Positions 10,424 through 20,842 of a stretch of DNA of 64,000 nucleotides are shown here, piece by piece. This stretch comes from Amorphophallus konjac (Eukaryota; Streptophyta; Magnoliopsida; Alismatales; Araceae): contig CM040123.1 in assembly GCA_022559845.1 (NCBI GenBank), positions 320,955,933-321,019,932 of the forward strand, in the 5' to 3' direction. The notes below the pieces were generated by a model. The model saw nothing but the letters and a program-made list of their open reading frames with translations. It did not search any database and had not been told where the DNA came from. The position numbers and the translations under genes are program-made. Numbering within the stretch: position 1 is the stretch's first letter; each line of letters starts with the position of its first letter.

Positions 10424-11788
10424 ATGGAGAGGGCAATTAAAAGATCCAAGATTTCTGCTCTCAGACTAACCGAGATCAACGGGCATATCAGTAGCCGAAT
10501 TGCCATGAACCAGGTAGAGAATTACTTTTCTATTCCTTCTTTTCATATCCTCACCGTCCTTCTGCTCTGTATTCTCATCTTTCTCTCTGTGCTTTTCTTT
10601 CCTTCTTTTCTGTGTCTCCCACAGGATTATCCAAACATTCCAGGAGCCAGAAGGTTCACCAAGATCAAGTGGCTGCCTCTTCTTCTCTCCAAATTTTCTT
10701 CAGACATGAGAGTCTATTTAACAAGATGGCATCTTTTAGGCTTAATTACTCATGCCAAACACTATGATCAAGTTCACCTTGATTGGGCTGCCATAGGAGC
10801 TCTAGTTGAAATATGGCACCCTTCCACCCATACACTTCTTTTCTCAACCTTCGAAGCCACAGTCCTATTAGAGGAACTAGAGATGATATTGGGCTTAAAG
10901 AAGATGAAACAAGGAGAGGAGGAGAAGATGGCCATCATGCCAAGGCAAATCTCTTCACATGAGTTATTAACAAGTTTAATTCCCAGCCCAAACTTAGTGA
11001 ACCAAATCAAAGCTACCAAGGGAATCAATCTCCTAAAGCTTGCTTCTTGGGTGTACAAGAGATCTGATCAAGCTAAAGAAGATGATGAAGTGGAACGAGT
11101 AGCAAAGGCTTTCGTGGTATGCTTGGCGGGAGCAATCTTGTTCCCCTCCACGGAAAACTTCTTGGAAGAGTCCCAATTGAGCGCAATAGTGAGCCTATGG
11201 GAAGGAGAGAGAGCAGGACCGGCGATATTAGCCTATCTCTATAGCGGGCTTACTTCGGCGGCAATGGGGAGATCAATCTATGGGTGCATGCTAGCACTAT
11301 CAAGTTGGGTAGATCTCCACTTCAAATTCGATCCATGTGAGGAGGCCCAACAACCTTCTAGAATCTTCTCAAAAAGCCCACTTTCTTACATGACCGGCTC
11401 ATTGGGATTAAGCAATAGAGTGATGAACCGGATTCCTCAAGTCAAGAAAAGAGCGGAATGGAGGGAACATCTCAAGGTAATGCCAAAGAACCTTTTCACT
11501 TGCGCCCCGGGAATACTCAAGACTCAAGAACTCCGCGCAAGATTCTTGCCCGGGACAGACCTTCGACTCATAGGCGCTTCAGAATTCATGCTATACAACT
11601 CATACCGATGCCTTCCTCAACTTGGGCTCCCACGACAAATATTTGAGAACCCATCTCACCTCCCTCCTATCAAGGCAAGGGATATCGGCAGCAATGAGGA
11701 TGGAGAAGAATGCACCACAATCCAAGCTCTCTGGAAAATCTGCAAGACTCATCATCCTGTGGAGAATTTGGAAGAAGACAGAGATTAG
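10424..11788 (+). CDS. Antisense gene 1 of element A: plant mobile domain / DUF7745-like protein
   Basis: This intact reading frame runs opposite to gag-pol. A 111-bp stretch at 10514-10624 has a consensus donor (CAG/GTAGAG), a long pyrimidine tract and a CACAG acceptor. It is a multiple of three without stops, so it can be read spliced (417 aa) or retained (454 aa). The retained form would insert a hydrophobic, membrane-like segment, so splicing is more likely. Downstream residues include a block of the LVEIWHPSTHTLLFSTFE type and a hydrophobic stretch AKAFVVCLAGAILFPSTE. This resembles the plant mobile domain superfamily, closest from memory to DUF7745. No catalytic motif is seen. The family is found both in host genes and inside Tat elements, and its role is unknown. 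A poly-A signal follows at 11864. It is the only undamaged long gene of element A. Confidence 0.75.
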   Translation: MERAIKRSKISALRLTEINGHISSRIAMNQVENYFSIPSFHILTVLLLCILIFLSVLFFPSFLCLPQDYPNIPGARRFTKIKWLPLLLSKFSSDMRVYLTRWHLLGLITHAKHYDQVHLDWAAIGALVEIWHPSTHTLLFSTFEATVLLEELEMILGLKKMKQGEEEKMAIMPRQISSHELLTSLIPSPNLVNQIKATKGINLLKLASWVYKRSDQAKEDDEVERVAKAFVVCLAGAILFPSTENFLEESQLSAIVSLWEGERAGPAILAYLYSGLTSAAMGRSIYGCMLALSSWVDLHFKFDPCEEAQQPSRIFSKSPLSYMTGSLGLSNRVMNRIPQVKKRAEWREHLKVMPKNLFTCAPGILKTQELRARFLPGTDLRLIGASEFMLYNSYRCLPQLGLPRQIFENPSHLPPIKARDIGSNEDGEECTTIQALWKICKTHHPVENLEEDRD

Positions 11789-11863
11789 TGGAAATCATAT
11801 GTAATAGCTTTAAGAAGTTTGAGGCCCAAAATGACTCATTAGAGCAATGTAATCCTTTCCATT

Positions 11864-11869
11864 AATAAA
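11864..11869 (+). terminator. Poly-A signal of antisense gene 1
   Basis: AATAAA lies 76 bases after the stop codon, in AT-rich sequence with further A/T-rich motifs, as expected for a plant 3' end. Confidence 0.5.
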
Positions 11870-11945
11870 CAATAATGATATTCTGATTGATCCAATAACA
11901 CAGTGTTTCTGATCAATTTTTCCAATAATCTGCGGTTCTGTTCTG

Positions 11946-12355
11946 AATAACGACTCAGATAATGTCGTCAATTCCATAACTGACGCCTCAGCCAACGTCG
12001 CCTTCAATAATCCATCTCTCAAAATTGACGCCTTCAAGAATAGGCGTTAACTAAATCATGACTTAAAACAAGGCGTTAATTCGATTCATATTCCAAAAAG
12101 TATTCGTTGAAGACCCAAAAGTAACGCCTTAGGGTAAGCCACGTTTCATGTAAACCACGCCTTTAGGAACGTCGTTAATCAAAAATAGTAATCATTATTC
12201 CCATCATATCAATCAATTCCCATTAAATGCCTCTGAGGACAGTTATCATTCCCCATGCGAAAAGAAATCACGCCCCAGAGCGCGTCGTTAACCCTGGAAG
12301 AGACGCCCACAACTCCAGTCGTCTTCTTAATAAGACACGACTCTTCTGGAGTCGT
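11946..12355. repeat. 19-nt modules between the two antisense genes
   Basis: About nine modules lie here. One at 12337-12355 has a perfect 7-bp stem (ACGACTC/GAGTCGT). Some have ACGCC on the left and GTCGT on the right, so the fourth base of each arm varies independently. The block ends directly before the pyrimidine-rich leader of antisense gene 2 (12365-12505). Confidence 0.7.
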
Positions 12356-12505
12356 TAATTCTTTTTGACCGTTCGACTTTGCTTTCCCTCCTTTCTTCTT
12401 CTTCCTTCATTTTGTTTCTTCTCTATTTCCCTTTTCTGCAACCCTAACCGAACCCAACCCCCGCTCTCTATCTCTTTCTCTAACTCTCTCTTCTACACCC
12501 TAGCC

Positions 12506-15500
12506 ATGGCCGGCGGACAGAAACGTCAGAGGGTTATGGCCCTCGATGTGGTAGACCTAGAAGATGAACAAGTAGCCGTGGATGGGCCCCCTCGGCAGCG
12601 GTTGAAGACGTACAGGCTGCGGCGGCCGGCGACGACGAACACAACAAAGAAGGAGGAGAAGCAGACGATGGTGAGGAAGAAGACGAGAATGACGAAGAAG
12701 ATGAAGAAGAGGAAGGGGAGGAAGAAGAACAACGAGGAGAAGAACAACCACGGACGGTGGTCGTGCCTCGCCGCGGCCAACTCCGGCGGCCACGGCAACC
12801 CCGACAACAACTCCGTGGAGGGGTTGTTGAATCTAGACGACAGAAGGTAAGCCCCCAAAACCCCATTTCCCATTTTTTTATTTTTATTTCTAATTTCACT
12901 CCATTTCCATAGCCATCGGGGGAGAAAACCAGAGATTCAGAAAGAAGATGCCCCTAGGGGTGTCGTGAATTAAAGAAAAGACGCCCATACATGGGGTCAT
13001 CAATTTAACTCATTTTCTTTATTTTGAAACAAATTAATTTAATGAGAACACGCCCTGTAGCATGTCGTTAATTGGAATCATCATGTTTTATCAATCATGC
13101 CGTTAATTTCATACTTCTCAATTTTTTCAATTACCTCTTCAATATTAATGCCTTGATTTATATCTCGCATCCTGTTTTTATTTTATTTTCAAAACCCTGG
13201 AAAACAACGCCCCCCATCGGGGCGTCAATTCAACAGATAACGACTACGGGGGTGGTAGTCCATTTCATTTTATTCCAGAAATTACTAAAAGTTTTTTTTC
13301 AGAAAACGTCCCTCACAAGGGCGTTACCTAAACAAATGACGACCCTGGGACGGACGTCAATTAAAAAAACCTTTAGGAAATTAGAAATTAACCACAAAAC
13401 CACGCCCCCCACAGGGGCGTCTCTTAAATAAACAACAACCTAGGGCAGGTCGTAAATTCAAAGCTCACTTAGAAACCACGCCCCCCTCAGGGGCGCCAAT
13501 TAAACAAACCACGACCCAAGGGTCGTCGTTAATTAAATCAAACATCAACATCTTAAACCAAGGCAATTAAGTGAATTTCAACATGAATAATTGAACAATT
13601 AAGCCAAAATTTCTTTCTTTATGCATGCAGGGGTTGATGAGGACACTGATCTCCTGGGTCATGGTACGGGCAGCATATTACGGCCTCCCCGAGTTCCAGA
13701 GAGCCAGGGTAGATGCTATGGGGTTCGGGGCCTTCCTTAGCATAGAGCCCATTAGGCCTGACTTAGCACTTATCCAGGTTTTGAGGGAGAGATGGGATAG
13801 GACTAGCCGGGCATTTCTGATGCCTTGGGGTCATATGGTTCCTACCCTAGAGGATGTGGCTAGGATTACTGGGTTGAGGGTAGATGGTGAGGCAGTGAGC
13901 GGGATCACCTTACCAGACTATATCGAGTTGGCCGAGAGACTGCTAGGGCTAGAGATGGTCTACGAGACACCTAGCGAGTGTAGGACTACCTTCCGCACTG
14001 ATCTGACTGCAATGATGGGCTTGGGGGATGCTAGGCATAGGTCCGGGGAGTCCTTAGAGCAGTTTTCTCAGAGGTTGATCGATGGGGCTAGGGCAGCCTA
14101 TTGCCAGGACCCAGCCGACAGGGAGAGGGCAGACCGAGACCTGAGGAGGTTCCTATTCTTGCTGCTCGGGAGACTATTGCTCGGCACGAAGGGCGACGTC
14201 ATCAACTGCCGATTCCTAGGGATCCTCGAGGACTTAGAGGGAGTCGGCAGGTATGCCTGGGGAGCTGCGCTGCTGGCGCACCTGATAGCTGACCTGTCCA
14301 CGGGGACAGGACGAGAGACGACCGTCAGCGGCTTCTCACCTTTTCTTCAGGTATGCACATCTTTTTTCCTTTCTTTTCTTTTACTTTATGCATGTGAATG
14401 CCTCACTAATGCAATGCATGGATGCAGGTTTGGAGCCATCTATACATGCCCATGGGGCGCGTCGACCCACGGCCTGGAGGTGAGGGGGCTTTCCCTCTAG
14501 CACGGCGCTGGTTGCCGGTGGTGTTTGGAGCCCCACTCGGCTACGAGCTGTGGGTACTGCGTAGAGAGTTTCGAGATTTCCCTCCCTCGCTGGTATGCAT
14601 GATGAATGTTATGCACCTTTTTGTTCTTATTTTTGTGCAAAATATTTTGATATGATGATGATGATGCGAATGTATGTTTGTGGATGCAGGTGCGATGGAG
14701 GCCCTATGAGGGGATGACCGACGAGGGCCAGCCGTGGGTTGTAGCGGGGCGACCTCGCTTTGAGCATGAGCTTTGGGTTCATTGCCTGAGCGAGATTGAG
14801 CCGTTACGGCTTAGGTTGGTTATGAGGACCCTGGGCCTACACCAGGAGTGGATAGAGGTAGGGGAGCCGCGAGGAATTGGAAAGAAGACACGCGGTCGCA
14901 CGAAGGCGATCGACTGGAGGGTGCGGTTCGAGGACCAGTACGCCGACTGGCGGCGAGGCGGGACCCGAGTCACTTCCCAGGCGACCGACAGCTCCGAGTA
15001 CCTCTGACGCTACTGAGAGGTATACGCCGGCCGACCCCAGATGAGGGTCCTAGGGGTATGTATGAATGCACTTATTTCTAAATTGAATGCAAATGCTTAT
15101 GTGACTATCATGTGACTAATATGTAATGGATGCAAGATGCACGAGACATAGCAGCGATGGATGCTCAAGCCCACCTACACAGCCTGGAGGACCAGCTGGC
15201 CACCACACGGGCAGACCTTGAGACCCTGGTGAGTGTTTAAATTTATGCAAATGAATTTTTTTTCATGAATTATTGATGATTAGCCACTGACAATCTTAAT
15301 AAATGCAGCGTGCCCAGCAGGGAGCAGCAGGGAGAGATACGGGAGAGGCCTCTAGCTCGAGAGGGCCTAGTGCAGAGGTTACTGCACTAGCGGAGCAGCT
15401 GGCGGGGGTAGTGGCTCGGGCCGAGGCGGCAGAGCGCGACCTCACCTCACGGGTAAGTTTCAAAAAACTCAGACCTCATTCAATTACTGATTATTTTTAT

Positions 15501-16232
15501 CATCGTGCACTGATGAACTTCATTTTTTTACAGACTGAGGAGCTTCGAGCCGCTCTTACTTGCGTCTGCGAGGGACAGCAGGCGATGACTGCTCAGGTGA
15601 GTGATTTACTTTCCGTCATGTATTGCTTATTTCATGAATTATTGCACAATGGAACTGATGATTTGTTTACCTGTTTGCAGACTAGACAGTTACAGGCGGC
15701 ACGTACCCAGGCTGCCCTAGCAGGGACAGAGTTGGCGATCCGTGAGCAGCGGATTACAGAGCTGGAGCGGGCCTTGAGGTGACGAGAGGAGCTGGCTCAG
15801 GACGTGGCAGAGCTGCGGGTTGCTCTTGAGCTGGAGCGGAGGGAGCGCGCTCGAGAGCGAGAGGAGCACCTGGCGGACCGTGACCGGCACCACGAGCAGC
15901 AGCAGACAGACCGTGCCCGGTACCAGGAGCAGGTGGCGGCGCGCGAGCGTGAGCTGGCGGACCTGAGGACGCAGCTGGCCGTCACCCAGGAGCGGCTACG
16001 AGCGTCAGAGGAGCGTCTCCAGCGAGGGCGTGAGCGAGCGCGTGCTGCGGGGTACTCCTTCACCAGCTCCACCTTTGTGGTGGGTTCTTCTCTTCGAGAG
16101 AGGAGCGAGGCAGGGGGCCAGGTTCGAGTTCCATCTTCTTCGCGGGGGCCCATGCCCCTTCCACCAGCGCCTCCTCGGGACGGCGAGGATGAGGTAGAGA
16201 GTAGGAGAGAGGAGGGTGGAGGCGAGAGCTGA
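12506..16232 (+). pseudogene. Antisense gene 2 of element A: eight-exon plant mobile domain plus coiled-coil protein
   Basis: Exons fit at 12506-12846, 13631-14350, 14428-14592, 14690-15055, 15137-15228, 15309-15452, 15534-15596 and 15681-16232, all with GT-AG borders. Most of the internal exons keep phase 0. Exon 1 starts at an ATG in a good context (GCCATGGCC), shifts frame once, then encodes a long Asp/Glu-rich tail. Exons 2-4 carry the PMD (Pfam PF10536 type), with PWGHMVPTLEDVARITGLRV in exon 2 and RRWLPVVFGAP in exon 3. Exons 5-8 are a Glu/Arg/Ala-rich coiled coil. In-frame TGA codons at 15005, 15014 and 15780 each precede or replace an arginine position and look like CGA-to-TGA changes. 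The exon 4/5 junction is out of phase by my reading. Intron 1 (784 bp) is full of the 19-nt modules. Function unknown. Confidence 0.7.
12948..13525. repeat. 19-nt modules inside intron 1 of antisense gene 2
   Basis: About eleven modules fill the intron, for example 13207-13225 with a 7-bp perfect stem (ACGCCCC/GGGGCGT). The linkers are AT-rich. They lie between the donor at 12847 and the acceptor at 13630 and do not enter either exon. Confidence 0.7.
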
Positions 16233-16425
16233 GAGACTTACTTGTACTCCTCCACCCTCACACCTGTACTCAGACATTCATGATGTATATATATATGAGA
16301 TTGAGATTTTTTGTTACCTGAGCACTTGTGTAGTTGTGTACTTGTGGTTGTGTACTTTGCTTCTTTTCCACGTTCTTTGCGTTCGCTCTACTTTGTCATG
16401 TACTTGTAGCTGTGGTTCACACTTG

Positions 16426-16431
16426 AATAAA
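16426..16431 (+). terminator. Poly-A signal of antisense gene 2
   Basis: AATAAA about 195 bases after the stop at 16230-16232, preceded by a TATATATATA stretch and T-rich sequence typical of plant far-upstream elements. Confidence 0.5.
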
Positions 16432-16432
16432 C

Positions 16433-17744
16433 AGGTTAATTCATCTGTTCGACTTGGCCCCTTGCTCAATAAGCAAGGGACGTCTCTACTTTGACCTTGA
16501 TAACGGGTCAAGGGGCCAAGCCTTTAATCAAAATAAGGTCAATGAAATAACCAATAAAGGGAGATGCAACACGCAAGCACACATATGCAAACCATAATAG
16601 AAAGATGCCCATGCAAAATGCAAGCACACGTCATGAAGGATAAACCACCATATTTTTTATTTTTCTTGTATTTATATTTTTTTATTTATTTTTTATTTTT
16701 TATTTTTATTTTACAAAAAGACGCCTTGGATTAAGTCTTTATTCATGTAAAAGACGCCCCCAGTGACGGTAGTTGGAATTTTCGTTTAAAAGATGACCTA
16801 TCTAAAGGCGTTATTTGATGAAAGACGACTTCCACTAAGGCGTTAATTTCAAAAATGCGCCTTACTCAGAGGCGTTAATTTTTCTTCTTTTAGCATAGGT
16901 TGACAAAGCTACTAGGGAACTCGGTCCTACACGGTCATCATCGAGGATTCATTGACCTTTCTTGATTAATCAAAAGGGGTTGGCGTGATAGTGATTGAAC
17001 TTATACACAAGCTCTCGCACGGTGCAATCTCTTAGGTTAGTCTCGACCATCGTGCTGGTTTATGACTTACCACAAAGAAAGAGGTGGAAGAAGATATAAG
17101 GAAGCCCATAAGGGATTCTGAAAAGCTCGAGGCAAAACTACCTCCCCTACCCTATGCCTGTTGGGGTTCGGTCGTTGGCATAGGGAAATTTTGTTGCCTT
17201 TTGCCTCTTTTCATATTGCATGCATACGCCCAAGGTTCTCCTTGCAGAGACTTTGCCATCTTGACATGCTCTTCTTTTCACAATTTGACTTTCACTTTGA
17301 AGTTGATTTGCATTGATAAAAAAAAACCTAATTGTACTTGGGCTTTTGCGACATTTTTGTTCCCTTTTGGGCCCTGACTTCCACCTACTAAGGCGGCGGG
17401 CAGGCTTGGCGAGTCTACCCCGAGGCCTCCCTTCCTCCCTTATGGGCCGAAGAAGAAAAGAATGGGTATTGTCTTCACCTTTAGTCAGGTTTTGACTTTC
17501 CATCAGATTTTGCACCGCTTGAGTTCGAGGTTTAAGTGTGTAGTGTGTGCAGGTGTCGACCCCATTTTAAGTTAACAAGACTGATGAATGAATTCAGAAT
17601 TTTGACCCTTCAGACCTTGCGTCTTCGCAACCATGGCAACCATTTTGAAAATTTTTCAATATATATTTTTTATGGATTTTTGAAATTTTATTATATATTT
17701 TTTTGGATTTTGAAGATTTCTATTTTTTTTGGATTTTTTTTAAA
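16433..17744. other. Spacer between convergent transcription units of element A
   Basis: Antisense gene 2 ends here from the left and the element's own pol ends here from the right. The spacer holds about five 19-nt modules at 16720-16885 and an extremely T-rich stretch at 17640-17755. On the pol strand that stretch is A-rich and may serve as its 3' end. No credible gene is seen. Confidence 0.6.
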
Positions 17745-18851
17745 TTAGGGGTAGTATTTCTTAAGGTACAGACCATTCCAAGGGTGAGTTAATTCTTCTC
17801 CTTCAGCATTAATCAATTTATAAGCATTACTAGGATAAACATCTTTTATAACAAAGGGGCCTTCCCAGTTTGGTTGGAGTTTTGAACGGGGCCCACCAGA
17901 TTTTACAAAAATTCTCTTAATTACCATCTCACCGACTTTGAATTTTCTCTCAATTACTTTCTTTTGATAAAAGCGTGAAAGCCTGTTTTGATAAACGCGT
18001 GCATGCTCAGCGGCAATCAGACGCTTTTCATCTAGGAGTTCCAACTGGGCAAGGAGTGAATCACGACGCTCATCAATAGAGAATTCTTTGTCCAATTGTA
18101 CTCGCAGAGATGGAATGAGAATCTCGTAAGGGACTACCGCCTCCATTCCATAAGTAAGGGCGAAAGGGGTTTGCCCTGTAGGGGTACGAATGGAAGTGCG
18201 ATAGGCCCAGAGAGCCTCAACTAGCTTGTCTGGCCAATCCGAAAATTTATTAACTTCACACGTCTTTTTAACAATTTTGATCAAGGTTTTATTAGTTGCC
18301 TCTGCTTGGCCATTGCCCTGTGGATAATAGGGAGAAGAATGATGCAATGCAATGTTATACCTGTTGCAGAGATCCTTGAGCTCTTGAGAGATGAATTGAG
18401 GTCCATTGTCGGTGATGATGGTACTCGGGATGCTGAATCTGGCGATGATATTCTTCATTATGAATTTGCAGACGGTTGATGCTTTGATCTCCACGAATGC
18501 TTCCGCTTCCGCCCACTTGGTGAAGTACTCCGTTGCCGTGAGGATGAATGATTTTTGCTTTGTGAGGAGGTTTGAATCACCAAGAGGTCCAATGATATCG
18601 AAAGCCCACATGGAGAAAGGCCATGGGGAGGACATGGGATGGAGTGAAGAAGCAGGAGAATGAATCCTGTCGGCTTGCAGTTGGCACTTAACACACCTTC
18701 GAACATAGATAGAACAATCCTCTTATAGAGTTGGCCAATAGAAGCCTAGCCTAAGGATCTTCTTAGCTAGCATCTGGCTATTCACATGACCACCACACAC
18801 TCCTGAATGTGCCTCTTCCACGACCTTCAAAGATTCATCATCGTCGAGGCA
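17745..18851 (-). pseudogene. Integrase of element A (distal part)
   Basis: Integrase inserts the DNA copy into the genome. Reading from 18851, the zinc-binding HHCC segment is present (histidines near 18810-18790, then CVKC). An in-frame TAA at about 18725 breaks the frame just before its cysteines and looks like CAA-to-TAA. The core domain from 18635 is open: first Asp in the TATEYF block, second in TDNGPQF, Glu in the GNGQAEATNK block. The C-terminus has the GPY/F-type motif NWEGPFVIKDVY and ends at 17745. Its N-terminal continuation lies at 38751 and beyond, on the other side of element B. Removing B and one AGGCA copy joins the two halves in frame. Confidence 0.88.
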
Positions 18852-19630
18852 TGTGGAACGCACTGGATTTCGTGTTCGTGAAAGATATCGGGGTGTTCTT
18901 TTTATCAGTTTATCGGTTTATCTAGTGCGAGGGCGTGCCAGTCACCTAGGTGACAATGTGTTCGGGCTTCAAGACTAGAGTGGTCCGAAGCCCGGGGTGC
19001 GCTCCGTCTGACTAATCAGACGATTGCAGGTATCGGGTCGGGACTGGAGACCCGCCGCGCCATAAAGGCCACGACGTTAATTACATCCCCTCGGAGAGGG
19101 GAAGACCTCTGATTAATAGCCAAGAAAAGGGGCCAAATGACCTAAAGATCATTTTTCATTAAAGCATGCGAGTTGGGTTGACATGATTTAAACCCTCCGC
19201 ATCGGTATGCGAAACGGTGTTCAAAACCATACAAATACTTGTTGCGAGTGCGGCAAATTTAATGCAAGTATGGGATCGGATCCCGGTATATATATATATC
19301 AGTCACTAACGGACCATCCAGTATTCGGTCGAGAGTCCATATTCGAAGCATCGAAGGTGACAACAAAGACATTCGGATATCTGACGTAGGTACGGCACGT
19401 CTCATGTGGGTGCGGGATCGGATCCCGGAAGAAGTGGGTCAAGCTGATGAACTATCGACCCAAGAGGTGCACGGATCATGACCATGTCGGGGATCCCGAG
19501 GTCCATGTCCGATACCACGTGGCATCATTGCATAGTCCGGGGGAGCGTGTTGTTAAGTGTAAAGCCAAAACTCGGCAACGTGCGCCCCCGCACGCGGATC
19601 GACCTGCGCGGTCAGGTCGCGGGGGTCAAG

Positions 19631-19645
19631 GGGGGCAGCGCCCCC
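19631..19645. repeat. GC hairpin in element B LTR
   Basis: GGGGGCAGCGCCCCC forms a 6-bp stem with loop AGC. The other LTR has two copies (36169-36183 and 36198-36212) through a 30-bp local duplication. Similar G-rich/AGCGCCCC hairpins are, from memory, frequent in LTRs of plant Ty3/Gypsy elements. Confidence 0.55.
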
Positions 19646-19854
19646 GGAAAAAATTTGGATTATAGTAGAGGGGAAACTATTGTCGTTGTTCCGATCATTG
19701 AATTAAGTATTTTATTCCCATTCCATTCTTTCTATTTTATTTATTGATTTAGTCCTTATTCTCCGGTTTATTCTTTAATTTCAATAGTTTTCTTTCTTCT
19801 TTTCATTCTTTTTGTTTTCTTTTACCACGCCGTATTAGCACGTTGCAAGAAGAC

Positions 19855-20110
19855 GGGCGCGCCGGTTAAGGGGCGCCGGGTCAAGATGTGAAGGGGCGCG
19901 CCTGAATCGAAGGGCAAGGGAGGAGGGAATGGGCGCGCCGTTTTAGGGTGTTCACAGAAGGAGATGGGGGGCGCGCCGTTTTAAGGTGTTCACAGAAGAG
20001 ATGGAGGGGGGCGCGCCGTATTAGGGCCATTCAAGGGGAGAGGCGCGCCGGTTTAAGATGGAAATGGAGATGGAGGGGGGCGCGCCGTTTAGCATCCAAA
20101 GAAGGAGATG
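19855..20110. repeat. GGCGCGCC minisatellite in element B LTR
   Basis: Imperfect units of about 35-45 bp carry the 8-bp palindrome GGCGCGCC followed by GTTTTA or GTATTA and a GTTCACAGAAGGAGATGG-type segment. This LTR has about two units more than the other copy (36415-36600). Related GCGCCGTTTTAAG motifs recur at 21720-21865 and 38220-38360. Confidence 0.6.
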
Positions 20111-20820
20111 GGGTTACGAGAATGGTGTTAAATCGGCGCGGTGAATAGTCACCGTGCCGTATTAAATTCTCCCGAGGGTTTGCTTTGACTGTGTGTTTCT
20201 TTTCTTTTCTTTCATCCGTAGGTGGGTTTTATGATCCGTTTCTTCATCTATTTGGTAGATTAAGTAGGTAATGAGGTGGGGTTTAAGTGATTTGTTTGGA
20301 GGAGTTTATTGTGTAAGATTTTAGGGGGTTAATTCGCAGAGGGTTTACTGTGTGTTTCTTTTCTTTCACCCGTGGGCAAGTTCTATGATATGTTTATTCA
20401 TTGTTCTTGGTGTTCTTGTATGTTCTTGACCCTGGCGAAAATCGGGCAGCACCTCCCCTAGACCCGAAGGGTCTGGGAAAAAAATGGGGCGCGCCATACG
20501 GAGAGAACTCCGACGGCCCCGAAACATCCCGGTGTGAGCATAAGCGACGACACCAGTAAAATTACCCCATTTGGGGCCGGAGGTCCCGAGGGCTAGCCTA
20601 CAAGGGAGTCCAGTGACCCATGGGTTGTTGCGATCGTATCGACTCCCCCCGTTCGGGGCCGGAGGTCCTGAGGGCCAGCCTACAAAGGAACTTCGACGAC
20701 CCGAGGGTTGCCGTGATTGCGTGGCTGAAGACCGCGTGAGAGCCGAAGTCGACACAAGAACACGGCGGAAGGGAGATCCAAGGGACAGCAGTAAAATGAA
20801 GTTAACGCATGCATGCGTAT

Positions 20821-20842
20821 ATATGTATCTACAGATACATAT
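20821..20842. repeat. AT-rich perfect palindrome in element B LTR
   Basis: ATATGTATCT-AC-AGATACATAT is a 10-bp inverted repeat with a 2-base centre. It is conserved exactly in the other LTR at 37321-37342 and is flanked by alternating GCATGCATGC sequence. Confidence 0.6.

Noticed and set aside
12365..12505. Upstream ATG at 12365 as start of antisense gene 2
   Set aside because: The first 47 codons are a pyrimidine-rich leader with no conservation features; the ATG at 12506 has a much better context.
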